NCBI GenBank assembly: GCA_019454705.1
Contig: JACFNS010000211.1
Span: forward strand, 1-5,265
Reading direction: 5' to 3'
DNA length: 5,265 bases
From: Taibaiella sp.
Lineage (GTDB): Bacteria; Bacteroidota; Bacteroidia; Chitinophagales; Chitinophagaceae
The notes beneath the pieces were generated by a model. That model ran no database searches and was not told the origin of the DNA. It was given only the letters and a program-made list of their open reading frames with translations. Shown piece after piece: positions 1-5,265 of the stretch. Made by a program: the position numbers and the translations under genes. The number at the start of each line of letters is the position of its first letter. The first letter of the stretch is position 1.

Positions 1-9
1 TTCCGATCT
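1..9. other. Probable residual Illumina adapter at contig edge
   Basis: The first nine bases, TTCCGATCT, equal the last nine bases of the common Illumina adapter end GCTCTTCCGATCT. The carbonic anhydrase frame runs open from base 12 up to an in-frame TAA at 9-11, and the T of that TAA is the last adapter base. The stop is therefore most likely artificial and the gene continues beyond the assembled sequence. A chance 9-mer match exactly at the edge is possible but unlikely. Confidence 0.8.
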
Positions 10-11
10 AA

Positions 12-731
12 AATTGCATCAAAGAGAAAGACAATGTAATACCCGAAGTATCGAAAGTAACTGAACACTGGGGCTACGAACACCCCGAAAGCTGGGGCGG
101 TATCAGCGGCAACTGTGCGGGCGTGGTGCAATCACCTATAGATATTAACACCTCAGCTACCGCTAAGGATGCTAACCTGCCCTCGCTGCAGTTCAGTTAC
201 AGCAGCTTCCCGATATCTATTGTGGACAATGGCCATACCATACAGGTCAACACCAATACCTATGCAGCTGCCAATACAGTATCCTACAAGGACAAGAAAT
301 ATCAACTCAAGCAGTTCCACTTCCATGCCATGAGCGAGCATACAATCAATGGCGAACACTCGCCTATGGAGCTGCACCTGGTACATGCCGCAGACGATGG
401 CGCCCTGCTGGTAGTGGGCTTAATGATAAAAGAAGGCACCGCCAACAATATGATTGACCTGGTGTGGAGCAATATCCCCGATACGGAAAACAAAGAAGAA
501 CAGCGGACAATAGCTATCAACGTAAAAGACGTATTGCCTGCTGCACTAGGCTATTACAACTATATAGGTTCGCTGACTACCCCACCCTGCGCTATGGGGC
601 TCAACTGGTTTGTGATGAAGGAGCCACTGTTCCTGTCAGCAGCGCAGATAGCGGCCTTCAGGCAGTTGTACAGCCACAACTACCGCCCCGTGCAGCCGCT
701 CAACAACCGCACAGTGCACGAGAAGCCGTAG
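12..731 (+). CDS. Alpha-class carbonic anhydrase, exported, 5'-truncated by the window edge
   Basis: Zinc enzyme for reversible hydration of CO2 to bicarbonate, expected in the periplasm. About 239 residues are visible; the signal peptide and first residues are missing. Counting from base 12, zinc ligands are His103 and His105 (QFHFH, bases 318-326) and His122 (ELHLVH, 375-377). His75 in NGH matches the proton-shuttle His64 of human CA II. Glu109 (SEH) and Thr189 (SLTTPPC) match the Glu106/Thr199 gate. Cys35 and Cys193 are the usual disulfide pair of exported bacterial enzymes. The family motifs HWGYE, W-G and QSPIDI lie at bases 66-144. Coding sequence therefore extends well upstream of the GTG at 123, which would cut off the first Cys and HW motif and should not be used as the start. 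The active site is complete. The gene ends 13 bases from the converging DUF1232 gene, with no visible terminator between them. The family call is very secure. Confidence 0.95.
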   Translation, partial: NCIKEKDNVIPEVSKVTEHWGYEHPESWGGISGNCAGVVQSPIDINTSATAKDANLPSLQFSYSSFPISIVDNGHTIQVNTNTYAAANTVSYKDKKYQLKQFHFHAMSEHTINGEHSPMELHLVHAADDGALLVVGLMIKEGTANNMIDLVWSNIPDTENKEEQRTIAINVKDVLPAALGYYNYIGSLTTPPCAMGLNWFVMKEPLFLSAAQIAAFRQLYSHNYRPVQPLNNRTVHEKP

Positions 732-744
732 TATCGACAGTAGT

Positions 745-1056
745 TCAACACTCCCTCCTGCGCTCCATAGCCTTATGACGGTTGAAGCGCATGGTTTCTT
801 TCTGCAATCTTTTGACAACCAGGAATATAACGAACCCGTCATCTATCCACCCTACAAAAGGTATCCAGTCAAAATCCAACGGAATAACGACATATAGAAG
901 GCCCAGCACTATAGCAGCGCTGGTAAGAAATGACATACGGTAATTACCCTTCCACGATTCGCGCAGCATGCACCACAAAGTCTTCCGGTTGCGCAGCAAT
1001 TGCCACCCCTCCCTTGCCTGCCTTGCACTGCTCACTGAAGTAACTTTTCCCATCAT
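745..1056 (-). CDS. Small DUF1232-family membrane protein
   Basis: About 103 residues, function unknown. The DUF1232 (PF06803) signature is clear: a hydrophobic stretch rich in A, I, L, V and G leads into YVVIPLDFD, then WIPFVGWIDD and GFVIFLVVKRL. This is the family's P-x-D ... P ... G-x-x-D-D pattern, followed by a basic tail (RFNRHKAMERRREC). The N-terminal half is basic and probably cytoplasmic, so one membrane segment or hairpin is likely. The frame opens with TTG at 1077. I prefer ATG at 1056 (or the adjacent ATG at 1053), because a -7-like box at 1083-1090 would place the transcript start next to the TTG and leave almost no leader. No Shine-Dalgarno is visible. The gene converges on carbonic anhydrase and lies behind the terminator at 1137-1168, so it should be its own transcription unit. 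Confidence 0.8.
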   Translation of the reverse strand: MMGKVTSVSSARQAREGWQLLRNRKTLWCMLRESWKGNYRMSFLTSAAIVLGLLYVVIPLDFDWIPFVGWIDDGFVIFLVVKRLQKETMRFNRHKAMERRREC

Positions 1057-1082
1057 CGGCACGTATTTAATAATCAACAGTA

Positions 1083-1090
1083 CAAAATTA
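1083..1090 (-). promoter_or_regulatory. Candidate -7 box for the DUF1232 gene
   Basis: On the minus strand these bases read TAATTTTG, a full match to the Bacteroidota -7 consensus TAnnTTTG, 26 bases before the ATG at 1056. No good TTTG -33 element is found at the usual distance, so the call is tentative. Its position between the upstream terminator and the gene supports it. Confidence 0.35.
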
Positions 1091-1094
1091 AGCA

Positions 1095-1136
1095 GGCTAA
1101 TGTTGCAGGACTGTTAAGACCATGATGGCTAATGTT
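1095..1136. repeat. Pair of 10-base direct repeats GGCTAATGTT upstream of the DUF1232 gene
   Basis: GGCTAATGTT occurs exactly at 1095-1104 and again at 1127-1136, 32 bases start to start, about three helical turns. The proximal copy lies just upstream of the -7-like box and the distal copy abuts the A-run of the terminator. The spacing would suit tandem operator sites on one DNA face. No regulator is known and chance is not excluded. Confidence 0.4.
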
Positions 1137-1168
1137 AAAAAAATGCCCCACGCATGCAATGCGTGGGG
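1137..1168 (-). terminator. Rho-independent terminator of the T9SS-exported protein gene
   Basis: A perfect 10-bp stem, CCCCACGCAT (1146-1155) with ATGCGTGGGG (1159-1168), closes a three-base loop. On the minus strand it is followed after two bases by seven T (complement of A1137-1143). It starts 25 bases past the stop codon at 1194-1196. Stem strength, tight loop and one-sided T-run make this a textbook intrinsic terminator for minus-strand transcription. The plus-strand side has no T-run. Confidence 0.92.
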
Positions 1169-1193
1169 ACATCTCAAATAAGGGGTAAATATC

Positions 1194-2450
1194 TTAGTTA
1201 ACAACCAGTTTCTGCTGCACACGGCCCGCATCTGTTGTTACAGATACGATGTACAAACCGCTGCCGAAGCTATTAGGGAGCATATAAGTATGTGTACCTG
1301 CAGTTTTGTCTAATTGCTGTGCAAATACAGTCCTGCCTGCAATATCAGTTACCTGCAGCATAGCTCTTTTACTATTAGCCTGCAGGTTATATACTACCTG
1401 TACATTGCTGCCGTTGGCGGGATTAGGGTACAGCGCCATAGTAGCCGTACGGCCTTCTATATCCTGTACACTGGCGGCTGCTATCTTTTGTTTGGTAAAT
1501 ACGAACTTGCCATCAGCGGCTTCAAAACCTGTGAATATCAGTTTCCAGATATCAGCGCCTGCCTGCTTATTCACACCTGCAAAAAATATCAGTGAATCCT
1601 GAACGGAGTATACACCCATACCTACGTGCGTCTTCCAGTCCCAGCCAATGGTGTTAATTTCTGACATAAAGCTATGCGCCTGCCAGCCGGTATAAGAGGC
1701 CTTATTGGGTATATTAGCTGCTTTAGCTACCGACACCCCCCTGTTCTGCAACACACCTGTAATGGTGTAAGGAATAGGAATAAAGGCAGTGTATTGTGTA
1801 AATACCAGGTCCCATTTATCGGCATCAGGCTCCCTGTTTACAGCCGTCTCACCACTTATAGAATAGTAGCCCAGATTCTTACCTACAAACTGTGATTTGT
1901 TCACCTGTTCTGATTTTTCGCTGCTTCCGTCCAGGTTTGCAAACTTGAAGTAGAAAGTACCGCCGCTCAGCTTTTCTATATAGAGCTTCTTATAGTCACC
2001 TGTTACCAGCGTGATGATATAAATAGAGTCACCGGTTATCTGGTGTGTGCTCATATCATATTGGCCCCAGTCTACATCCAGCCAATTGCTTGGATCAGCA
2101 TAAGCGCCCATAGCGCCCACCGCCCACGATGTGTCTGTATTGTAACGTGGGTCCCACGTGCTCAGGCCGTTGGTATCTACAGTGGCCCATGCAGTTTTAT
2201 CGCCTTTAGGGTAGTTCCACAACATCACACCCGATGCCGAGTTGATATGTATAGATGACATTATATTCACTACATCGAATGCAATATCCCAGTTGTTTTT
2301 GGCTGCACTACCCTGCTCATCATTAGCCAGGCTGTACCACACCTGGTTGGTGTAGCCCACACCCAGCATCACGCTGTCGGTTACCGTCTGTGCCTTTGTG
2401 GTTGTAGCTGCTGCCGCCAGCATAAGGATGGATAGTACTTGTCTTTTCAT
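1194..2450 (-). CDS. Secreted HmuY-like protein with T9SS type A C-terminal sorting domain
   Basis: 418 residues from the ATG at 2450. A GTG two codons upstream (2456) keeps the frame but gives a less usual start. Residues 1-20 are a signal peptide (MKRQ, a hydrophobic core, then TTTKA before Gln21). Residues about 338-418 are a T9SS type A sorting domain: LYPNPA at 340-345, DIAGR at 369-373, SGLYIVSV at 397-404 and a terminal KLVVN. The protein should cross the outer membrane through the type IX system and lose this domain at the surface. Residues 25-320 are rich in Trp and aromatic residues and carry WDIAF (54-58), WDLVF (213-217) and WKLIF (302-306). The 'WD-hydrophobic-x-F ... I-x-x-N-S-A-S-G' pattern near 54-74 resembles HmuY-type proteins. 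Haem binding is not shown; the substrate is unknown. The gene ends at a strong terminator and has a long, structured upstream region. The T9SS call is secure, the HmuY likeness moderate. Confidence 0.85.
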   Translation of the reverse strand: MKRQVLSILMLAAAATTTKAQTVTDSVMLGVGYTNQVWYSLANDEQGSAAKNNWDIAFDVVNIMSSIHINSASGVMLWNYPKGDKTAWATVDTNGLSTWDPRYNTDTSWAVGAMGAYADPSNWLDVDWGQYDMSTHQITGDSIYIITLVTGDYKKLYIEKLSGGTFYFKFANLDGSSEKSEQVNKSQFVGKNLGYYSISGETAVNREPDADKWDLVFTQYTAFIPIPYTITGVLQNRGVSVAKAANIPNKASYTGWQAHSFMSEINTIGWDWKTHVGMGVYSVQDSLIFFAGVNKQAGADIWKLIFTGFEAADGKFVFTKQKIAAASVQDIEGRTATMALYPNPANGSNVQVVYNLQANSKRAMLQVTDIAGRTVFAQQLDKTAGTHTYMLPNSFGSGLYIVSVTTDAGRVQQKLVVN

Positions 2451-2501
2451 TTTCACTATATTTTGTTATTTATATTGTACTGTAAGAAATTACGTGGATA
2501 T

Positions 2502-2594
2502 TGGTGATGGCCTGCCGCATAGGCTATAGCATGGGTCTGCAATCTTGCTCCCTGCAGGCTGTTGCTATCATTCTGCCAAACGGCAGGCACACCA
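2502..2594. repeat. 93-base imperfect inverted repeat / long stem-loop
   Basis: The arms pair in one nested register: TGGTG 2502-2506 with CACCA 2590-2594; GCCTGCCG 2510-2517 with CGGCAGGC 2581-2588; GGC 2522-2524 with GCC 2575-2577; ATAGCA 2526-2531 with TGCTAT 2563-2568; GGTCTGCA 2534-2541 with TGCAGGCT 2553-2560, the last including two G-T pairs. That is about 30 pairs around an 11-base apical loop. The two wobbles form G-U in plus-strand RNA but A-C mismatches in minus-strand RNA, a weak hint that a plus-strand RNA is the functional form. It could instead be a structured leader of the T9SS-protein mRNA (it ends 51 bases before that ATG) or a dispersed palindromic element. A local alternative hairpin, CTGCC-AAAC-GGCAG, lies at 2573-2586. 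Confidence 0.6.
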
Positions 2595-2787
2595 CATTTT
2601 TTGCGATAAAGGCTGAGATACCCGCATATCCTTATGTACAGGTAATAGAACGTTTTGGTGCAACTGTGAGATGGATATGCAAACTTTGTCAAAAGCATGG
2701 TATATACCGTGTTACCGCAATATTTTTTTAATGTTTCGTGACATACTTTTAGTATGCGTTCAGGCGGGAGCAAGCAAGATGATGCTG

Positions 2788-2795
2788 CAAATGTA
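2788..2795 (-). promoter_or_regulatory. Candidate -7 box upstream of the T9SS-protein gene
   Basis: The minus strand reads TACATTTG, a full match to TAnnTTTG. It would give a leader of about 330 bases before the ATG at 2450 that contains the long stem-loop. The nearest TTTG upstream is 26 bases away, longer than usual, so the -33 element is uncertain. Confidence 0.3.
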
Positions 2796-2805
2796 GCGTC
2801 AGTAT

Positions 2806-2825
2806 TTTGTAATCTTCTTTACAAA
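2806..2825. promoter_or_regulatory. Operator-like dyad TTTGTAA-N6-TTACAAA
   Basis: Perfect 7-base arms at 2806-2812 and 2819-2825 flank a six-base spacer. It lies about ten bases upstream of the -7-like box at 2788-2795, where a dimeric regulator would touch the -33 region. The stem is AT-rich with no T-run after it, so it is not a good terminator. The regulator is unknown; the half-site spacing resembles CRP/FNR-type sites only loosely. Confidence 0.4.
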
Positions 2826-2899
2826 TCGGGAAAAGGCCTGTCAAAACCAGGAAAGCGGGTGCATTATTACAATTGCATGACAGAGCGCACGCAATAAAG

Positions 2900-4030
2900 C
2901 TATTCGTCGCCTATCTGGTTGAGTATTTGTTGAGCTTGTCCTTTCTTTACGGAGTTCTCATTTACCAGGCTGTTGAGCAATGTGCGTGCCTGCATTTTTT
3001 CACCCAGTTCTATATGACATCTGGCTGCCATGTAGGTAGCGGCATCTCGCCTGTTCGAACGTGTATCGCCCATCTCATCCTGGTACATCTTCAGGGCGCG
3101 GCGGTATTTACCTTTATTGAACAAATCATCCGCTTTTTCTAAGCCTGTTCGGGCCGGTTCTACATTTTTCTTTACAGCTTCAACCTCCTCCTTTGCTGCT
3201 TTATCTGCGGTGGTGGTTGGGGTTGCAGCAGGTGGCTCAGGCCCTGTGTAGCTATTGCCCATACGGGGCAATGCATCGGCTGATGGTTGCCTGGCAGCCA
3301 TGGGTAAAGGTTTTATTTCTTCTTTTGATTTTTTTACAGCCAATGCAGCCGCGGCGGTGAGCTTTTCATCCACAGGCTTTTTACCGGCATCTTTCAATAG
3401 GGCTGCTTCTTTTAATGCCTTGGCTTTATCTACAACAGGATCTGGCACAGCCGTCTGCATATCTTCTATTACAGCTACCTCAGTAGCCATAATAGCAGTG
3501 TCGGCAACAAGTGTAGAGTTGGTATCTGTAGCAGGCTTATAGGCTATCACAGGCTCTTCCTGTTTTTCGGGAACAGCTACCTGCTGCGCCAACTGCTCAC
3601 CATCCTGCGGAAATATATTATCGCGCATAAACCACAATACAGCTACTACAGCCAGCAGGCTTGCGGCCAATGCCATAGGCTTCCATAGTTTGCGTACAGC
3701 CTTAGGTTGTTCCTTTTCAGGGGCTGTAGTATATGCACCTGCTTTGAGTACAGGAGGTGTATTTTTAGTGACTGTAATTTCCTGTGTAGTCACACCAAAG
3801 TGCTTGGCTATGAAACCGGCATCCAGTTTTTCCATCACAGCTACGGCTCCCCGGCTTTTGTGTTCCGTCATGGCCTCTACAGCATCACTGCAAAATGGGC
3901 AACTGAGCAGGTGTACTTCCACAGCATGAGCTTCCTCGTGTACCATCTTACCGGTCACATAGCCCTTCACCTGCCTTGCAGTCAGGCAGGTACTGTCTTC
4001 GAAGATATGTTTCAGTTGCTCTTTACTCAT
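2900..4030 (-). CDS. Membrane anti-sigma factor with zinc-finger domain and periplasmic TPR-like tail
   Basis: 376 residues, predicted to hold the ECF sigma factor inactive at the inner membrane. The cytoplasmic part has Cys15 and then His40-x3-Cys44-x2-Cys47, the zf-HC2 / ZAS pattern of anti-sigma factors. One membrane segment spans about 117-135 (PMALAASLLAVVAVLWF). Residues about 137-294 form a long low-complexity periplasmic linker rich in Ala, Lys, Glu, Pro and Val. Residues about 295-371 look like one or two TPR helices (ADDLFNKGKYRRAL, then AATYMAARCHIELGEKMQAR). The ATG at 4030 overlaps the sigma stop in ATGA, a sign of translational coupling. Simple anti-sigma factors are about half this long, so the linker and TPR-like tail probably serve as an envelope sensor or partner-binding part (inference). 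No strong terminator follows. Confidence 0.82.
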   Translation of the reverse strand: MSKEQLKHIFEDSTCLTARQVKGYVTGKMVHEEAHAVEVHLLSCPFCSDAVEAMTEHKSRGAVAVMEKLDAGFIAKHFGVTTQEITVTKNTPPVLKAGAYTTAPEKEQPKAVRKLWKPMALAASLLAVVAVLWFMRDNIFPQDGEQLAQQVAVPEKQEEPVIAYKPATDTNSTLVADTAIMATEVAVIEDMQTAVPDPVVDKAKALKEAALLKDAGKKPVDEKLTAAAALAVKKSKEEIKPLPMAARQPSADALPRMGNSYTGPEPPAATPTTTADKAAKEEVEAVKKNVEPARTGLEKADDLFNKGKYRRALKMYQDEMGDTRSNRRDAATYMAARCHIELGEKMQARTLLNSLVNENSVKKGQAQQILNQIGDE

Positions 4031-4593
4031 GACTTTTCTTCCAGTAGTCCTGCTAATCTTATTTTCAGGTTCCTTTTGCCGTTTTGAATGGCGCTCTTAA
4101 CCGTATTCAGGTCATAATTGGCCTGCCGTGCTACTTCAGCATAGCTCATTTTTTGCAGGTAAAAGTAGCGGATGCATATTCTTTGCTCTTTACTTAGTTC
4201 CTGTATAGCCGTTTCCAGTTCGTTCAAAAAATGCTCCTCCTTAATCTTCTGATGCCATTCATCCTCAAATTCCATATCATCCGCCAGATTTTCTGCCAAA
4301 ACAACGGGTTCTTCTTTTCTTAACAGCATATAACAGTAGTTGCGCGCCACCTTATATAACCATGCTTTAAAATGTGTTATCGAAAACTTTTTCAGGTCTT
4401 CCAGCAGTTTGATGAAGATTTGCTGGGTGGCGTCTTTTGCTCCTTCAGTATCGTTCAGGTACTTCAGGCATACACCATATACCAGGTGAGAGTACCGCTC
4501 AAATAAAGCGGCAAAAGCCTGATGCTCGTTACGCTCTGCGTAGCGGGACACGAGTTCTTCATCAGATATTTTCCTGTAGTCCTGGGTGGCCAA
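4027..4593 (-). CDS. ECF-type RNA polymerase sigma factor
   Basis: 188 residues, a typical ECF length. Region sigma2 is about 25-93 (AFAALFERYSHLVYGVCLKYL, then DATQQIFIKLLEDL and FKAWLYKVARNYCYMLLRK). Region sigma4 is about 130-180 (LSKEQRICIRYFYLQKMSYAEVA, then the recognition helix around LNTVKSAIQNGKRNLK). It directs core polymerase to a target set that cannot be read from this sequence. The start is TTG at 4593: an in-frame stop lies at 4612-4614, no ATG occurs before residue 89, and the conserved DEELVSRYAERNEHQAF stretch needs an early start. A TTG start without Shine-Dalgarno may keep levels low (inference). It is the first gene of the operon with the anti-sigma factor and is divergent from the pyrophosphatase gene. 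Confidence 0.93.
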   Translation of the reverse strand: MATQDYRKISDEELVSRYAERNEHQAFAALFERYSHLVYGVCLKYLNDTEGAKDATQQIFIKLLEDLKKFSITHFKAWLYKVARNYCYMLLRKEEPVVLAENLADDMEFEDEWHQKIKEEHFLNELETAIQELSKEQRICIRYFYLQKMSYAEVARQANYDLNTVKSAIQNGKRNLKIRLAGLLEEKS

Positions 4594-4762
4594 TATTATA
4601 TAATCTGTGTATTAATGCGGTTAAAGATAATAGATTAGATATTATTTAGCCATAAACTAATTGTGATTAATATGCTAACGGCTGCGGGTCTATAATAAAA
4701 CCTATGTTTTTAATGACTGAACTGCTATATTTGCAGCCTTAATTTAAATAACATCATTATAT
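4594..4762. promoter_or_regulatory. AT-rich divergent promoter region between sigma operon and hppA
   Basis: 169 AT-rich bases serve transcription both ways. The plus side has a good promoter, annotated separately. On the minus side the best match is TATCTTTA (4622-4629), one base from TAnnTTTG and 29 bases before the sigma TTG; this is weak, and the sigma operon may rely on its own ECF-type promoter. A six-base inverted repeat, GGCTGC (4680-4685) and GCAGCC (4733-4738), brackets the hppA promoter. Confidence 0.55.
4703..4733 (+). promoter_or_regulatory. Probable promoter of the pyrophosphatase gene
   Basis: TATATTTG at 4726-4733 is a full match to the Bacteroidota -7 consensus TAnnTTTG. TATG at 4703-4706, three of four bases of the -33 TTTG, lies exactly 19 bases upstream. 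Transcription would begin near 4738-4742, leaving a leader of about 20-25 bases to the ATG at 4763. Consensus match, spacing and placement agree. Confidence 0.65.
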
Positions 4763-5265
4763 ATGGAAATGTTTTACCTCGTTCCGTGCTTTGGCCTGTT
4801 GGCATTGTTGTTCACGGTCACGAAAAGCTCATGGGTAAGCAAGCAGGATGCAGGCACCGACCGCATGAAGGAAATTGCCAAGCACATTGCTGATGGGGCT
4901 ATGGCCTTTTTGAAGGCGGAGTATAAAATCCTCACTTACTTTGTAATACTGGCAGGCATATTGTTGGCTTACATGGGTTACAGCAATCCCAAATCAAGCC
5001 CTGTTATTGCCCTGGCTTTCGTTATCGGTGCTGTATTCTCGGCGCTGGCGGGTTTCATTGGTATGCGCATAGCTACCAAAGCCAACGTACGTACGGCTAA
5101 CGCAGCACGTACCAGCTTCAGCAAAGCACTGTCTATCTCCTTCAACGGAGGTGCGGTAATGGGACTGGGTGTTGCCGGCCTGGCCGTACTGGGACTAGGT
5201 AGCCTGTTCATCATACTTAAAATGATATTTGCCCCCGAGGCAGGTGTAGATAGTGAGGAAATGGA
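4763..5265 (+). CDS. hppA: Membrane-bound proton-translocating pyrophosphatase, N-terminal part (runs off window)
   Basis: The first 167 residues, open to the last base. This family hydrolyses pyrophosphate and pumps H+ (or Na+) across the inner membrane; full proteins are about 650-800 residues. Four hydrophobic segments are visible at about 4-20, 57-73, 80-100 and 130-155. Between them are family motifs: KQDAGTDRMKEIAKHIADGA then AFLKAEYK (27-54), and GMRIATKANVRTANAA (100-115) leading to ALSISFNGGAVMGLGV. The catalytic loops and the residues that separate K+-dependent from K+-independent, and H+ from Na+ pumps, lie beyond the window, so the subtype cannot be told. The ATG at 4763 is chosen because the first membrane segment begins at once and a good promoter lies 30 bases upstream. 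A second ATG at 4769 is less likely. No Shine-Dalgarno is seen. Confidence 0.94.
   Translation, partial: MEMFYLVPCFGLLALLFTVTKSSWVSKQDAGTDRMKEIAKHIADGAMAFLKAEYKILTYFVILAGILLAYMGYSNPKSSPVIALAFVIGAVFSALAGFIGMRIATKANVRTANAARTSFSKALSISFNGGAVMGLGVAGLAVLGLGSLFIILKMIFAPEAGVDSEEM

Larger units (their letters stand above)
2451..2899. other. 449-base intergenic region with several dyads and no convincing gene
   Basis: This gap separates the anti-sigma gene stop from the T9SS-protein start. Its 2500-2640 part looks richer in GC than the plainly AT-rich divergent region at 4594-4762, which is unusual for intergenic DNA here. It holds an extended inverted repeat (2502-2594), a near-palindrome (2696-2711), a short hairpin (2742-2756), a -7-like box (2788-2795) and a dyad (2806-2825). 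No strong terminator for the anti-sigma operon is visible, so read-through into the T9SS-protein gene cannot be excluded. Short open frames on both strands here match no family I recognise. Confidence 0.7.

Noticed and set aside
123..731. Carbonic anhydrase starting at the GTG at 123
   Set aside because: Family-conserved sequence (HWGYE, W-G, the first disulfide Cys) continues in frame upstream to the contig edge; the only upstream stop is built partly from adapter.
2454..2456. GTG start for the T9SS-exported protein
   Set aside because: The ATG at 2450 gives a normal signal peptide (MKRQ plus hydrophobic core); the two extra residues add nothing.
2611..2646. TPP riboswitch-like core GGCTGAGATACCC followed by AGGTAAT on the plus strand
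   Set aside because: The GGGGTGC opening and the GCGTAGGGA closing stem are missing, and no plus-strand thiamine gene lies downstream. It could be checked with the Rfam THI model.
2723..2729. Seven-T run as a plus-strand terminator
   Set aside because: The upstream pairing GGTA/TACC with a ten-base loop is too weak, and no plus-strand gene precedes it.
2456..2773. 105-residue minus-strand open frame in the intergenic gap
   Set aside because: It has a TTG start and no recognisable domain, its 3' half overlaps the long inverted repeat, and it abuts the T9SS-protein start. More likely non-coding, though a homology search could overturn this.
2831..2851. Weak terminator for the anti-sigma operon (CCTG/CAGG stem with TTTT on the minus strand)
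   Set aside because: The stem has only four pairs and the T-run only four bases; not enough to call.
3255..3542. 95-residue plus-strand open frame inside the anti-sigma gene
   Set aside because: It is a shadow of the Ala/Lys-rich linker coding sequence, with low-complexity content and no domain.
4978..5214. 78-residue minus-strand open frame
   Set aside because: It is antisense to well-conserved pyrophosphatase coding sequence and matches no family.

Overview
The window looks like chromosomal DNA of a Bacteroidota bacterium, most likely a Chitinophagaceae-type genome. The grounds are a type IX secretion (T9SS) type A sorting domain on a secreted protein, -7 boxes of the Bacteroidota form TAnnTTTG, no Shine-Dalgarno sequences, and an ECF sigma/anti-sigma pair of the style common in that phylum. 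The genus is inference. No tRNA, rRNA, CRISPR array or insertion sequence was seen.

Layout. Positions 1-9 match the 3' end of the standard Illumina adapter, so the window probably starts at an untrimmed contig edge. Positions 12-731 (+) are the 3' part of an exported alpha-carbonic anhydrase. It converges on a small DUF1232 membrane protein (745-1056, -). A strong intrinsic terminator (1137-1168, -) separates that gene from a 418-residue secreted protein (1194-2450, -) with a HmuY-like N-terminal part and a T9SS C-terminal domain. A 449-base gap (2451-2899) follows. It holds no convincing gene, but has a 93-base imperfect inverted repeat (2502-2594), several shorter dyads and a promoter-like site. 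Next is an operon on the minus strand: ECF sigma factor (4027-4593) and its zinc-finger membrane anti-sigma factor with a TPR-like C-terminus (2900-4030), joined by an ATGA overlap. A 169-base AT-rich divergent promoter region (4594-4762) precedes the 5' end of a membrane proton-pumping pyrophosphatase (4763 to the window end, +).

How they fit together. Sigma and anti-sigma form one envelope-signalling module. The T9SS-exported protein lies directly downstream on the same strand and could be a target, but nothing in the sequence proves it. Carbonic anhydrase, the DUF1232 protein and the pyrophosphatase look like independent units. I found no clear new multi-gene system. The best unexplained signal is the structured inverted repeat in the 2451-2899 gap.
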